A DNA stretch of 64,000 nt from Pseudomonas sp. DTU12.3 (GTDB lineage Bacteria; Pseudomonadota; Gammaproteobacteria; Pseudomonadales; Pseudomonadaceae). The stretch spans positions 3,847,501 through 3,911,500 of the forward strand of contig NZ_CP027218.1 of NCBI RefSeq assembly GCF_004124275.1. The letters are read 5' to 3'. This document shows positions 17,996-26,738 of this stretch, in pieces (position 1 is the first letter of the stretch; every line of letters begins with the position of its first letter). The notes beneath the pieces were generated by a model. It had not been told where the DNA came from. It worked only from the letters and a program-made list of their open reading frames with translations, and searched no databases. Made by a program: the position numbers and the translations under genes.

Positions 17996-18754
17996 TCAAC
18001 CCTGAGCGTCAGCTTCTGCGATCTGTGTCCACATCGCAGGCCCACCCGCCGACTTGGCAATAATCTCCAACCGCACCAGATGCGCCGCCAGTTCATCTTC
18101 AGTCGCACGAATGATCCGCGCGGGCTGACGATCCGCCGGCAAACGGCGAATCTCGGTCGCCGAGTTGTCCGCGCCCTCGCCCGAGCCATTACCGTCAGAG
18201 GCATTGCCGGCCAGCGACAGGCTGGTCTGGCCACCGGTCATGGTCAGGTAGACGTCGGCGAGAATCTCTGAGTCGAGCAAGGCGCCGTGCAGTTCACGGC
18301 CGGAGTTGTCGACGCCATAACGTTTGCACAAGGCATCGAGGCTGTTGCGCTGACCCGGGTGACGTTCCCGGGCCATCATCAGGGTGTCGAGGATCGAGCA
18401 ATGTTGCGTAATGTCGGCGCGATCCTTCTGCCCCATCAAGGCGAATTCGTTGTTGATGAAGCCAACGTCGAACGCCGCGTTGTGGATGATCAGCTGCGCG
18501 CCTTTGATGAATTCAAAAAATTCATCGGCAACTTCGTTGAAACGTGGCTTGCCGACGAGGAATTCGTTGGTGATGCCGTGAACGCCGATGGCGCCTTCGT
18601 CACTTTCGCGATCCGGTTGCAGGTAGACGTGAAAATGCCGGCCCGTCAGGCGCCGACCGATCAGTTCGACACAACCGATTTCAATGATCCGGTGACCATC
18701 GGTCACCGGCATGCCGGTGGTTTCGGTATCGAGTACAACGGATCTGGTGGCCAT
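17996..18754 (-). CDS. dnaQ: DNA polymerase III epsilon subunit (proofreading exonuclease)
   Basis: The 3'-5' exonuclease subunit of the replicative polymerase. The 252 residues show the DEDDh exonuclease motifs: LDTETTGM (D-x-E), HNAAFDVGFINNEF, and HGALLDSEILADVY with the catalytic His and Asp. The C-terminal tail that binds the alpha subunit follows a Ser/Gly/Ala-rich linker. It sits next to rnhA in the same orientation. Its transcript may read into the IS and repeat region beyond its stop. Confidence 0.95.
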   Translation of the reverse strand: MATRSVVLDTETTGMPVTDGHRIIEIGCVELIGRRLTGRHFHVYLQPDRESDEGAIGVHGITNEFLVGKPRFNEVADEFFEFIKGAQLIIHNAAFDVGFINNEFALMGQKDRADITQHCSILDTLMMARERHPGQRNSLDALCKRYGVDNSGRELHGALLDSEILADVYLTMTGGQTSLSLAGNASDGNGSGEGADNSATEIRRLPADRQPARIIRATEDELAAHLVRLEIIAKSAGGPAMWTQIAEADAQG

Positions 18755-18852
18755 CAGTGCTCAGCTCTCAACGGGTCAATCGGGCAAAAACGCGGATGTT
18801 AACACGCCCGCGGTTCGCATCGCGCGCGCCGGCTTGAATGACACACCGCCAC

Positions 18853-18941
18853 CTGTAGGAGCTGCCGAAGGCTGCGATCGTTTGATGTTGGTTTTTAAAA
18901 TCAAGATCAAACGATCGCAGCCTGCGGCAGCTCCTACAGGG
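18853..18941. repeat. REP-like family B, tail-to-tail pair
   Basis: CTGTAGGAGCTGCCGAAGGC and its inverted partner GCCTGCGGCAGCTCCTACAG enclose about 45 bases that themselves contain GATC-rich inverted arms. It fills the spacer between rnhA and dnaQ. Confidence 0.85.
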
Positions 18942-18955
18942 GTACGTATTGGAGA

Positions 18956-19426
18956 TCAGGTTTGCTTGTAACCGCGTACGTCATCGACGCCACGGTTGGC
19001 CAACTGGTCAGCTCGCTCGTTACCGTGATGACCAATGTGCCCACGCACCCACTTCCACTTGACCTTGTGGCGGTTGACCTGCTCGTCGAGTTCTTTCCAC
19101 AGGTCAGCGTTCTTCACCGGCTCTTTCGCGGCGGTTTTCCAGCCGCGCTTCTTCCAGTTGACCATCCACTCGTTGATGCCCTTCATCACATACTGCGAGT
19201 CGGTTACCAGCAGCACTTCGCACGGCCGCTTCAAGGCTTCGAGGCCGCGAATGGCGCCGAGCAGTTCCATGCGGTTGTTGGTGGTGTTGGCTTCGCCGCC
19301 CCACAACTCCTTTTCAACGCCCTTGCACACCAACAAGGCGCCCCAGCCGCCCGGGCCGGGGTTGCCTTTGCAGGCGCCGTCGGTGAACAGTTCTACGGTG
19401 TCGACGCTTTCAACGCTTTCGCTCAT
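18956..19426 (-). CDS. rnhA: Ribonuclease HI
   Basis: Degrades the RNA strand of RNA-DNA hybrids. The 156 residues contain the RNase H acidic residues in LFTDGACKGNPGPGGWGALL, NNRMELLGAIRGLEAL and LLVTDSQYVMKGI, plus the basic-protrusion WKKRGWKTAAKEPVKNADLW, and the conserved histidine region VRGHIGHHGNERAD. The gene order gloB - methyltransferase - rnhA - dnaQ is the same as in E. coli. Confidence 0.97.
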   Translation of the reverse strand: MSESVESVDTVELFTDGACKGNPGPGGWGALLVCKGVEKELWGGEANTTNNRMELLGAIRGLEALKRPCEVLLVTDSQYVMKGINEWMVNWKKRGWKTAAKEPVKNADLWKELDEQVNRHKVKWKWVRGHIGHHGNERADQLANRGVDDVRGYKQT

Positions 19427-19517
19427 GCCACTCTATCCAGAATAAATGCCTGCCTCGCCGATCACGGATCGACGATGGCCCGGGCCGGGACATACCCGGC
19501 CACAAATAAAACAAGGT

Positions 19518-20276
19518 TTACGGTTCGATGCGGCGGCGATTGACCTTGGCCATCGGCAGCGGAATCAGCTTGCCCATTGGCTCGCGGCGCTCCTGACGCA
19601 ATGGCCGCAGGCCCACCACGATCTTGCGCGCCACCAATAAATAGAAGCCGCCGCCCGACAATTGCCAGTCACCGGCCTTGCGTTCCCAGCCGGCCAGTCG
19701 GGCCTGCCACTTGGGTGACGCGAGCGGCGGACGATAGCACCCGAAGCGGCGTTTCTCCAGCGCAAAGCCCAGCAGGTTAAGCCAGTCGGCGACCCGTGAC
19801 GGCGAGATGCAGCGCGCCTGGCGCAAGGCATCGTGGGCGAAGACATGCCGCAATCCCCAGGTGCTCCAAGGATTGATGCCGATGATCAACAGATGCCCGC
19901 CGGGGCGCACGCTGCTCGCCGCTTCACGCAGCAAACCGTGGGGCGACAGGCAGAAATCCAGACCGTGCTGCATCACCACCACGTCGGCGGCATGCTCGCT
20001 CAAAGGCCAGGCCTGCTCTTCGCAGACAATCTCGACCCCGGGCAACGGCGCACCGAGACGCACGTTACGCTGCACCTGCGGCGCCGACGGTGGGGTTTCG
20101 GCCGACGGCCCGTAATGCACCAGATAGCCGCCAAAGAACCGGCCCAGCTCGTCGTCGAGCATGCGCCGTTCTTCATCCAGCAGAAATTGCCCGAGCGGCC
20201 CCGACAGCCATTCGCGGGCGGCGCTGATCAACGCCAGCCAGTCCGGATCAGCCTGAGCGAACGCTTTATCGGTCAT
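19518..20276 (-). CDS. SAM-dependent methyltransferase, YafS-like
   Basis: A 252-residue class I methyltransferase equivalent in position to E. coli yafS, between gloB and rnhA. Recognisable parts are ADVVVMQHGLDFCLSPHGLLREAASSVRPGGHLLI and GINPWSTWG. The glycine-rich SAM loop is degenerate, which is usual in this family. The start is the ATG with GGAG upstream; a TTG four codons earlier was rejected. It is divergent from gloB with a 66-base spacer. The methyl acceptor is unknown. Confidence 0.85.
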   Translation of the reverse strand: MTDKAFAQADPDWLALISAAREWLSGPLGQFLLDEERRMLDDELGRFFGGYLVHYGPSAETPPSAPQVQRNVRLGAPLPGVEIVCEEQAWPLSEHAADVVVMQHGLDFCLSPHGLLREAASSVRPGGHLLIIGINPWSTWGLRHVFAHDALRQARCISPSRVADWLNLLGFALEKRRFGCYRPPLASPKWQARLAGWERKAGDWQLSGGGFYLLVARKIVVGLRPLRQERREPMGKLIPLPMAKVNRRRIEP

Positions 20277-20342
20277 GTCATTCTCCAACGCGCCAGGAAC
20301 TACTAAGATGCGCCAATGTTTTCCGCTTGGCGAATTCCGACG

Positions 20343-21110
20343 ATGATACAGATCAGTGCCCTGCCCGCGTTCACCGACAACTACATCTGGTTGTTACAGG
20401 ATCACCGCACCCAGCGCTGCGCGGTGGTCGACCCAGGCGATGCCGCGCCCGTAATGGCATGGCTCGTGGCCCATCCGGGCTGGGTCTTGAGCGATATCCT
20501 GATCACTCACCACCACCATGATCACGTCGGTGGCGTCGAGCGTCTGAAAGCGCTGAGCGGCGCGAAAGTCTACGGCCCGGCCAGCGAAAGCATCCCGGCG
20601 CGCGATGTCGCGCTCAAAGACAACGATAGCGTCAGCGTGCTCGGCTGGGACTTCGACGTCTATGCCGTGCCCGGTCACACTCTCGGCCACATCGCCTATT
20701 ACCATCACGGCCTGCTGTTCTGCGGTGACACCCTGTTCGCCGCCGGTTGCGGCCGTTTGTTCGAAGGCACGCCGGAACAGATGCATCACTCGCTCAGCCG
20801 TCTCGCCGCGTTACCGGAAGATACGCTGGTCTACTGCACCCATGAATACACCCTGAGCAATCTCAAGTTTGCCGCCGCCGTCGAACCGACGAACCCGGAC
20901 ATTGCCGCCCGTCTGGAAAAAGTCACCCAGCAACGCCAGAATGGCGTCATGACTTTGCCTTCGACGCTGGCCCTGGAAAAGCTCACCAATCCGTTTTTGC
21001 GCACCGGTGAAACATTAGTTACACAAAAAGTGGACGAACGGGCAGGCGCTCAAAACCGGGCGCCGAGTGAGGTTTTTGCGGCTCTGCGGGCATGGAAAGA
21101 TAAGTTCTAA
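20343..21110 (+). CDS. gloB: Hydroxyacylglutathione hydrolase (glyoxalase II)
   Basis: Hydrolyses S-lactoylglutathione to lactate and glutathione, the second step of methylglyoxal detoxification. The 255 residues are the standard length. The binuclear metal site is visible in THHHHDHVGG, in VPGHTLGHIAYY, in FCGDTLFAAGCGR and in CTHEYTLSNLKFA. The start MIQISALPAFTDNYIWLL matches the family, so nine upstream codons were dropped. Confidence 0.95.
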   Translation: MIQISALPAFTDNYIWLLQDHRTQRCAVVDPGDAAPVMAWLVAHPGWVLSDILITHHHHDHVGGVERLKALSGAKVYGPASESIPARDVALKDNDSVSVLGWDFDVYAVPGHTLGHIAYYHHGLLFCGDTLFAAGCGRLFEGTPEQMHHSLSRLAALPEDTLVYCTHEYTLSNLKFAAAVEPTNPDIAARLEKVTQQRQNGVMTLPSTLALEKLTNPFLRTGETLVTQKVDERAGAQNRAPSEVFAALRAWKDKF

Positions 21111-21144
21111 GCCCCCCTCTGCTTGGTACAAAAATTCTGAATGG

Positions 21145-21173
21145 TTGACCGCAAGGGGTGCGCTTTCTAGAAT
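21145..21173 (+). promoter_or_regulatory. Predicted sigma-70 promoter of mltD
   Basis: TTGACC (21145-21150) and TAGAAT (21168-21173) are separated by exactly 17 bases, 37 bases before the mltD start. Agreement with the housekeeping consensus is 5/6 for the first box and 5/6 for the second. Confidence 0.7.
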
Positions 21174-21209
21174 CGCCCGACATTTTTGCCCGGAACTTAC
21201 TTCCAGCCA

Positions 21210-22673
21210 ATGTCGTCATCCATACGTAAGTCCGTCAATTCAGACGCATTGACCCGCTTGGCGCAAGCCATCGCGGTGGCTGTGTCCGCCACGCTGGCGG
21301 GCTGTTCCAGCCATGCTCCGCAAACTGAAGCGACCCATACGCCGAACATTGCTGCGCGAGCCAAGCAGAAGCCGATCTGGCTGAGCGAGAAGCCCACCCC
21401 ACAGGTTCCCCAGGATATCTGGGAACGCATGCGCCAGGGCTTCCAGTTGCAGGAAGGCCTGGGCGTGAACCCGCGCATCGAACAACAGCGCCTGTGGTTC
21501 GCCAGCAATCCCTCTTTCCTCGAGAACGCCGGTGAACGCGGCAGTCTCTATATTCACTACATCGTCGAACGCCTCGAAGAACGCAACATGCCGCTGGAAC
21601 TGGCCCTGCTGCCAGTGATTGAAAGCGCCTACAACCCGATGGCCTATTCGCGGGCCGATGCTGTGGGTCTGTGGCAATTCATTCCCTCCACCGGGCGTTA
21701 CTTCAACCTGCGCCAGACTCGTTTCTACGATGGCCGTCGCGACATCACCGCCTCGACCACCGCAGCGATGGATTACCTGACCCGTCTGCACGATATGTTC
21801 AACGGTGACTGGTTGCTGGCCTTGGCCGCGTACAACGCTGGCGAAGGTACGGTCAGCCGCGCCATCGAACGTAACGAAAAACTCGGTTTGCCTACCGACT
21901 ACTGGAACCTGCCGCTGCCGGCAGAGACCCAGGCGTACGTGCCGAAACTGCTGGCGCTGTCGCAAGTGGTACTCGCGCCAGAAGCCTATGGCGTGAACCT
22001 CAGCCCGATCGCCAACGAACCATACTTCCAGGTCGTCGAAATCAACCAGCGCATGGACCTGTCCAAGGTCGCTGCGGTGGCGAACATCGACGAAGACGAA
22101 CTGTTCCAGCTCAACCCGGCGTTCAAGCAGCGCACCACCATCGACGGCCCCCAGCATCTGCTGGTGCCGACGTCCAAGGCGCAATTGCTGACTGCCAGCT
22201 TGCAGACCATGCGGCCGGAAGAGTTGATCAGCCCGCGTTCGCTGAAACCGGTGTTCGAAGGTTCCGATCCGTCTGAAGTGGCGCAGCTCAAGCGCGCCTA
22301 TCGCGTCAAGCGTGGCGACAACCTCGGCTCCATCGCCAAGGCCAACAAGGTCGAAGTCAAGGATCTGCAACGCTGGAACAAGCTCACCGGCAAGAACCTC
22401 AAGGTCGGCCAGACCCTGGTCATGCAGGACGCTACCAAGCGTAGCCCGGCGCGTAAGTCCGGCCGGGTCAACACGGTGATTGCGTCGAACAGCAAGACCA
22501 AAAGCAAGGACGACAGCGCGCAGCAGACTCAGTACAAGGTCAAGCGCGGCGACACGCTGTACGTCGTGGCCAAGCGATTCAACGTTGAGATGCAGCATCT
22601 CAAGCGCTGGAATCCGGGTGCAGGCAAGGCTTTGAAGCCGGGGCAGATGCTCACGGTTTACCAGCCGCACTGA
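21210..22673 (+). CDS. mltD: Membrane-bound lytic transglycosylase D
   Basis: A lipoprotein that cleaves peptidoglycan glycan strands from the outer-membrane side of the periplasm. The 487 residues have a signal peptide ending in the lipobox LAGC, so the mature protein starts at that cysteine. The SLT domain has its catalytic glutamate in LALLPVIESAYNPMAYS, followed by GLWQFIPSTGRYF and LALAAYNAGEG. Two LysM peptidoglycan-binding repeats (YRVKRGDNLGSIAK and YKVKRGDTLYVVAK) lie in the last 130 residues, with another LysM-like segment possibly before them. The start after eight extra codons was chosen to begin at MSSSIRKS. Confidence 0.94.
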   Translation: MSSSIRKSVNSDALTRLAQAIAVAVSATLAGCSSHAPQTEATHTPNIAARAKQKPIWLSEKPTPQVPQDIWERMRQGFQLQEGLGVNPRIEQQRLWFASNPSFLENAGERGSLYIHYIVERLEERNMPLELALLPVIESAYNPMAYSRADAVGLWQFIPSTGRYFNLRQTRFYDGRRDITASTTAAMDYLTRLHDMFNGDWLLALAAYNAGEGTVSRAIERNEKLGLPTDYWNLPLPAETQAYVPKLLALSQVVLAPEAYGVNLSPIANEPYFQVVEINQRMDLSKVAAVANIDEDELFQLNPAFKQRTTIDGPQHLLVPTSKAQLLTASLQTMRPEELISPRSLKPVFEGSDPSEVAQLKRAYRVKRGDNLGSIAKANKVEVKDLQRWNKLTGKNLKVGQTLVMQDATKRSPARKSGRVNTVIASNSKTKSKDDSAQQTQYKVKRGDTLYVVAKRFNVEMQHLKRWNPGAGKALKPGQMLTVYQPH

Positions 22674-22680
22674 CAGAAGA

Positions 22681-22708
22681 GCCCCTGAATTTTCGGGGGC
22701 TTTTTTTT
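22681..22708 (+). terminator. Rho-independent terminator of mltD
   Basis: GCCCC / GGGGGC stem around TGAATTTTC, followed by eight T, seven bases past the mltD stop codon. Confidence 0.92.
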
Positions 22709-22733
22709 GGATGAGACTTTTATGTTGCACTCA

Positions 22734-22982
22734 GGATCCATCCCCCCTCACCCCAGCCCTCTCCCCCCAGGGGGCGAGGGGGAAAGGGAGCCGATCTCCG
22801 TGCTGTTCAAAATCCGAGTTCGACTCGGTATTCCACGTCGGTGCAATTCGTCCAAACACCACGATCAGTCCCCTCTCCCCCCGGGAGAGGGTTAGGGTGA
22901 GGGGGCTTCAGGTCGGTGTAGCTCGAAGAAACAACTCGGTCAGTCCCCTCTCCCTCCGGGAGAGGGTTAGGGTGAGGGGCTC
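22734..22982. repeat. Dispersed repeat family D, copy 2 (extended)
   Basis: Starts with CCCCTCACCCCAGCCCTCTC and carries two inverted GGGAGAGGGTTAGGGTGAGG ends, so the right half is duplicated in tandem relative to copy 1 at 2445-2635. The region 22674-23063 holds only the mltD terminator, this repeat and the short yej leader. Confidence 0.8.
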
Positions 22983-23063
22983 TTAAACCCGCATCTTTTT
23001 CCTGTCCAGACAAGCTGTTACTGTACGGCCCACAAAGCCCAAGCCGCCTGGATCGGATCTGAC

Positions 23064-24896
23064 TTGAAGCGTCCCCTCCTCCTGCTCCTGATCAGCCTGG
23101 CCTTGAGCTCAACCGCAAGCGCGACGATTACCGAAAGTCACGGTTATGCGCAGTTCGGCACGCTCAAGTACCCGGCCAGATTTACCCACTTCGACTGGGT
23201 CAACCCGCAAGCGCCCAAGGGCGGTACGTTGCGGGTGATGGCGTTCGGCACCTTCGATACGGTCAACCCGTACACCTTCAAGGGCACCAGCCCGGTGACC
23301 ACGCCGAATTTCCTCCAGTACGGCATCAACGAGCTGAACGAGCCGTTGATGGTCGGCACCGGTCAGTATTCGCCATCCGGTGACGAGCCGGCGTCGAGTT
23401 ACGGCTTGATCGCACAATCGGTGGAATACAGCGAAGATCGCAGCTGGGTGGTGTTCAATCTGCGCCCCGAGGCACGTTTTCACGATGGCACGCCGATCAC
23501 CGCCTACGACGTCGCGTTCTCCTATCGCCTGTTGCTCAAGGAAGGTCATCCGCTATACCGCACCGCGCTGCAGGAAGTATTGCGGGTCGACATCCTCAAC
23601 AAGCAGCGGATTCGCTTCGTGCTCAAGCGCTCGGGCAATCCTCTGTTGATCCTGCGCCTTGGTGAATTACCGGTACTGCCGCAGCATTACTGGAAAGACC
23701 GCGACTTCAAGGCCACCACCTTCGAACCGCCGCTGGGCAGCGGCCCTTACCGCATCACCGCAGTGACGCCGGGCCGGCAGTTGATCTTCGAGCGGGTCAA
23801 GGATTACTGGGGCAAGGATCTGGCGGTCAATCGCGGCAAGTACAACTTCGACCGCATGGAAGTCGAGTTCTACCGCGACAGCGATGTCGCCTTCGAAGCG
23901 TTCAAGGCCGGCGAGTTCGACATCTACATCGAGCATCAGGCGAAGAACTGGGCCAACGGCTACAACTTCCCGGCCATACGCCGTGGCGATGTGATCAAGG
24001 CACAGATCCCGCATCAGATCCCGACGCAGAGTCAGGGCCTGTTCATGAACACCCGCCGCGCCACCTTCGCTGACGTCAAGACCCGCGAAGCGCTGGGCCT
24101 GATGTTCGACTTCGAGTGGACCAACCGCGCACTGTTCAGCGATGCCTACAAACGCACGACCAGCTATTACCCCAACAGCGAATTCAGCGCCAGCGGCCTG
24201 CCGGTCGGCCACGAATGGCTGATGCTCAAGCCGTATAAAGATCAGTTACCGGCGAAGTTGTTCACCGAGCCATTCACCTTGCCGCAAACCGATGGACGCG
24301 GTATTCCTCGCGAGACCATGCGCAAGGCCCTGGCGCTGCTCAACGAGGCCGGCTGGAAGCTCAACGGCCAGCGCCTGCAGAACGCCAATGGCCAGCCGCT
24401 GAGCTTCGAACTGTTGCTGGTCAACCCGAATCTGGAGCGCATCCTCCAGCCGTACATCGAGAACCTCAACAGCATCGGCATCGACGCGCGCCTGCGCACG
24501 GTCGATCGTGCGCAGTACAAACAACGCCTCGATCAATTCGATTTCGACATGATCCTGATGACGCTCAACCAGACCCTCAGCCCAGGCCTTGAGCAGTGGC
24601 AGTACTTCCACTCCAGCCAGGTCGCGGTCAAGGGCAGCAAGAATTACGCGGGCATCGCCAACCCGGTGGTCGATCACCTGCTCGAACAATTGCTCGCCGC
24701 GCGCACCCGCGACGAACAGGTCGCCGCCGGCAAGGCTCTCGACCGCGTGTTGCTCTGGCAGCACTACAGCATTCCCAACTGGTACCTCAATTATCACCGC
24801 CTGGCCTACCGCAACCGGTTGGCCTTTGTCACCACGCCGCCCTACACCCTGGGCCTGAGCGCATGGTGGCTGAAGTCTTCGGAGAAAGATCAATGA
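23064..24896 (+). CDS. yejA: Extracellular solute-binding protein, YejA-like (first copy)
   Basis: Periplasmic family 5 solute-binding protein for an ABC importer of peptides; the YejABEF system of enterobacteria takes up microcin C-type peptides. The 610 residues begin with a clear Sec signal (KRPLLLLLISLALSSTASA). Family 5 features include WVNPQAPKGGTLRVMAFGTF and NLRPEARFHDGTPITAYDV. It appears to start with TTG, as no ATG is available before the signal peptide. Its stop overlaps the ATG of a second yejA-like gene. First gene of a five-gene operon. Confidence 0.9.
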   Translation: MKRPLLLLLISLALSSTASATITESHGYAQFGTLKYPARFTHFDWVNPQAPKGGTLRVMAFGTFDTVNPYTFKGTSPVTTPNFLQYGINELNEPLMVGTGQYSPSGDEPASSYGLIAQSVEYSEDRSWVVFNLRPEARFHDGTPITAYDVAFSYRLLLKEGHPLYRTALQEVLRVDILNKQRIRFVLKRSGNPLLILRLGELPVLPQHYWKDRDFKATTFEPPLGSGPYRITAVTPGRQLIFERVKDYWGKDLAVNRGKYNFDRMEVEFYRDSDVAFEAFKAGEFDIYIEHQAKNWANGYNFPAIRRGDVIKAQIPHQIPTQSQGLFMNTRRATFADVKTREALGLMFDFEWTNRALFSDAYKRTTSYYPNSEFSASGLPVGHEWLMLKPYKDQLPAKLFTEPFTLPQTDGRGIPRETMRKALALLNEAGWKLNGQRLQNANGQPLSFELLLVNPNLERILQPYIENLNSIGIDARLRTVDRAQYKQRLDQFDFDMILMTLNQTLSPGLEQWQYFHSSQVAVKGSKNYAGIANPVVDHLLEQLLAARTRDEQVAAGKALDRVLLWQHYSIPNWYLNYHRLAYRNRLAFVTTPPYTLGLSAWWLKSSEKDQ

Positions 24897-26734
24897 CGCC
24901 CATCCGCGCCCTGCTCGTCCAGGCCAGCGGCTTGCTGTTCGCCGGGCTGGCCTGTGCCGCCCCGCAACACGCCGTGACCCTGTACAACGAGCCGCCGAAA
25001 TACCCGGCCGATTTCAAGCAATTCGACTACGTGAACCCCGACGCGCCGAAGGGCGGGATTTTCCGTCAGGCTGGTTTCGGCGGCTTCGACAGCCTCAACC
25101 CGTTCATCAGCAAAGGCGTGCCGGCCGATGACATCGGGCAGATCTACGACACCCTGACCAAGCACAGCCTCGACGAACCGTTCACCGAATACGGCCTGAT
25201 CGCCGCCAGGATCGAAAAGGCCCCGGACAACAGCTGGGTGCGTTTCTACCTGCGCCCGGAAGCGCGTTTCCACGATGGCCATCCAGTACGCGCCGAAGAC
25301 GTCGTGTTCAGTTTCGACACGCTGACCAAAGAAGGCTCGCCACTGTTTCGCGGCTACTACAGCGACGTGTCCGAAGCGATCGCCGAAGACCCGCTCAAGG
25401 TGCTGTTCAAGTTCAAGCACAGCAACAACCGCGAGTTGCCGTTGATCCTCGGGCAGTTGCCGGTGCTGCCGAAACACTGGTGGGCCCATCGCGATTTCAG
25501 CAAGGGCAACCTGGAGATTCCGCTGGGCAGCGGCCCGTACAAGGTCGCCCAAGTGAAGGCCGGCCGCTCGGTGCGCTACGAGCGGGTCAAGGACTACTGG
25601 GGCAAAGACCTGCCGGTCAATCGTGGCTTCTACAACTTCGACACGATGACCACCGATTACTACCGCGACAACACCGTCGCCCTCGAAGCGTTGAAGGCTG
25701 GCCAGTTCGATTACTGGCTGGAAATGACCGCGAAAAACTGGGCCAACGCCTACAACATTCCGGCCGTCACCGAAGGTCGCCTGATCAAGGAACAGATCGC
25801 CAACAGCAACCCGACCGGCATGCAGGGTTTCGTTTACAACCTGCGCCGTCCAGTGTTCCAGGACGTGCGGGTGCGTCAGGCGCTCGGTCTGCTGTTCGAT
25901 TTCGAATGGACCAACAAACAACTGTTCAACGGCGCTTACTTCCGCACCCGCAGTTATTTCGAGAACTCGGAAATGGCCGCCACAGGGCTGCCCGACGCCG
26001 ATCAACGGGCGATCCTCGAGCCGTTCCGCAGCAAGCTGCCGGCGCAGGTGTTCAGTGAAGCGTTCGACAATCCCAAGACCGACGCCAGCGGCATGATCCG
26101 CACCCAGCAGCGCGAGGCCTATCAACTGCTGCAAGAGGCTGGCTGGAAGATCGTCGATGACAAAATGGTCGACGCCACCGGCAAACCGGTAGTGATCGAA
26201 TTCCTGCTCGCGCAGACCGAATTCGAACGCGTGCTTCTGCCGTTCAAGCGCAACCTCAGCGACCTTGGCATCGATCTGGTGATCCGCCGCGTTGACGTCT
26301 CGCAGTACATCAACCGCGTGCGTTCGCGGGATTTCGACATGATGGTCGGCAGCTTCCCGCAGTCCAACTCGCCGGGTAATGAACAGCGCGAATACTGGAT
26401 GAGCGCCGCCGCCGATAAACCGAGCAGCCGCAACACCATGGGTTTGAAGGATCCGACCGTCGATCAACTGGTCGAAAACCTGATCAACGCCGAGTCGCGC
26501 GTAAGCCTGGTGGCCCATGCCCGCGCGCTGGATCGCGTATTGCAATGGGGTTACTACGTGGTTCCCAACTGGCACATCAAGACCTGGCGCGTGGCTTACT
26601 GGAATCACATCGGTCACCCAAAGGTCTCACCCAAATACGACATCGGCATCAGCACCTGGTGGGTCAAGCCTGACGCGAAACCTGCGGTAGAAGTCGAAAC
26701 CAAACTGCAAGCCGACCCTGTGGGCACGGAGTAA
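24893..26734 (+). CDS. yejA: Extracellular solute-binding protein, YejA-like (second copy)
   Basis: A second periplasmic family 5 binding protein, 613 residues, with signal peptide ending CAAPQ. It is a clear paralogue of the preceding gene: both share YWGKDL.VNRG.YNFD and AKNWAN.YN.PA. The ATG overlaps the previous stop (ATGA). The open frame extends 99 codons upstream inside the first copy, but that part is not homologous. Two binding proteins feeding one permease would broaden the range of peptides imported. Confidence 0.92.
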   Translation: MTPIRALLVQASGLLFAGLACAAPQHAVTLYNEPPKYPADFKQFDYVNPDAPKGGIFRQAGFGGFDSLNPFISKGVPADDIGQIYDTLTKHSLDEPFTEYGLIAARIEKAPDNSWVRFYLRPEARFHDGHPVRAEDVVFSFDTLTKEGSPLFRGYYSDVSEAIAEDPLKVLFKFKHSNNRELPLILGQLPVLPKHWWAHRDFSKGNLEIPLGSGPYKVAQVKAGRSVRYERVKDYWGKDLPVNRGFYNFDTMTTDYYRDNTVALEALKAGQFDYWLEMTAKNWANAYNIPAVTEGRLIKEQIANSNPTGMQGFVYNLRRPVFQDVRVRQALGLLFDFEWTNKQLFNGAYFRTRSYFENSEMAATGLPDADQRAILEPFRSKLPAQVFSEAFDNPKTDASGMIRTQQREAYQLLQEAGWKIVDDKMVDATGKPVVIEFLLAQTEFERVLLPFKRNLSDLGIDLVIRRVDVSQYINRVRSRDFDMMVGSFPQSNSPGNEQREYWMSAAADKPSSRNTMGLKDPTVDQLVENLINAESRVSLVAHARALDRVLQWGYYVVPNWHIKTWRVAYWNHIGHPKVSPKYDIGISTWWVKPDAKPAVEVETKLQADPVGTE

Positions 26735-26738
26735 TCAG

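Noticed and set aside
21240..22730. Reverse-strand frame of 496 codons opposite mltD.
   Set aside because: A shadow of the mltD reading frame, with no ribosome site and no domain.
24596..24892. Upstream extension of the second yejA gene by 99 codons.
   Set aside because: It lies inside the first yejA gene in another frame. The signal peptide of the second protein begins at 24893.
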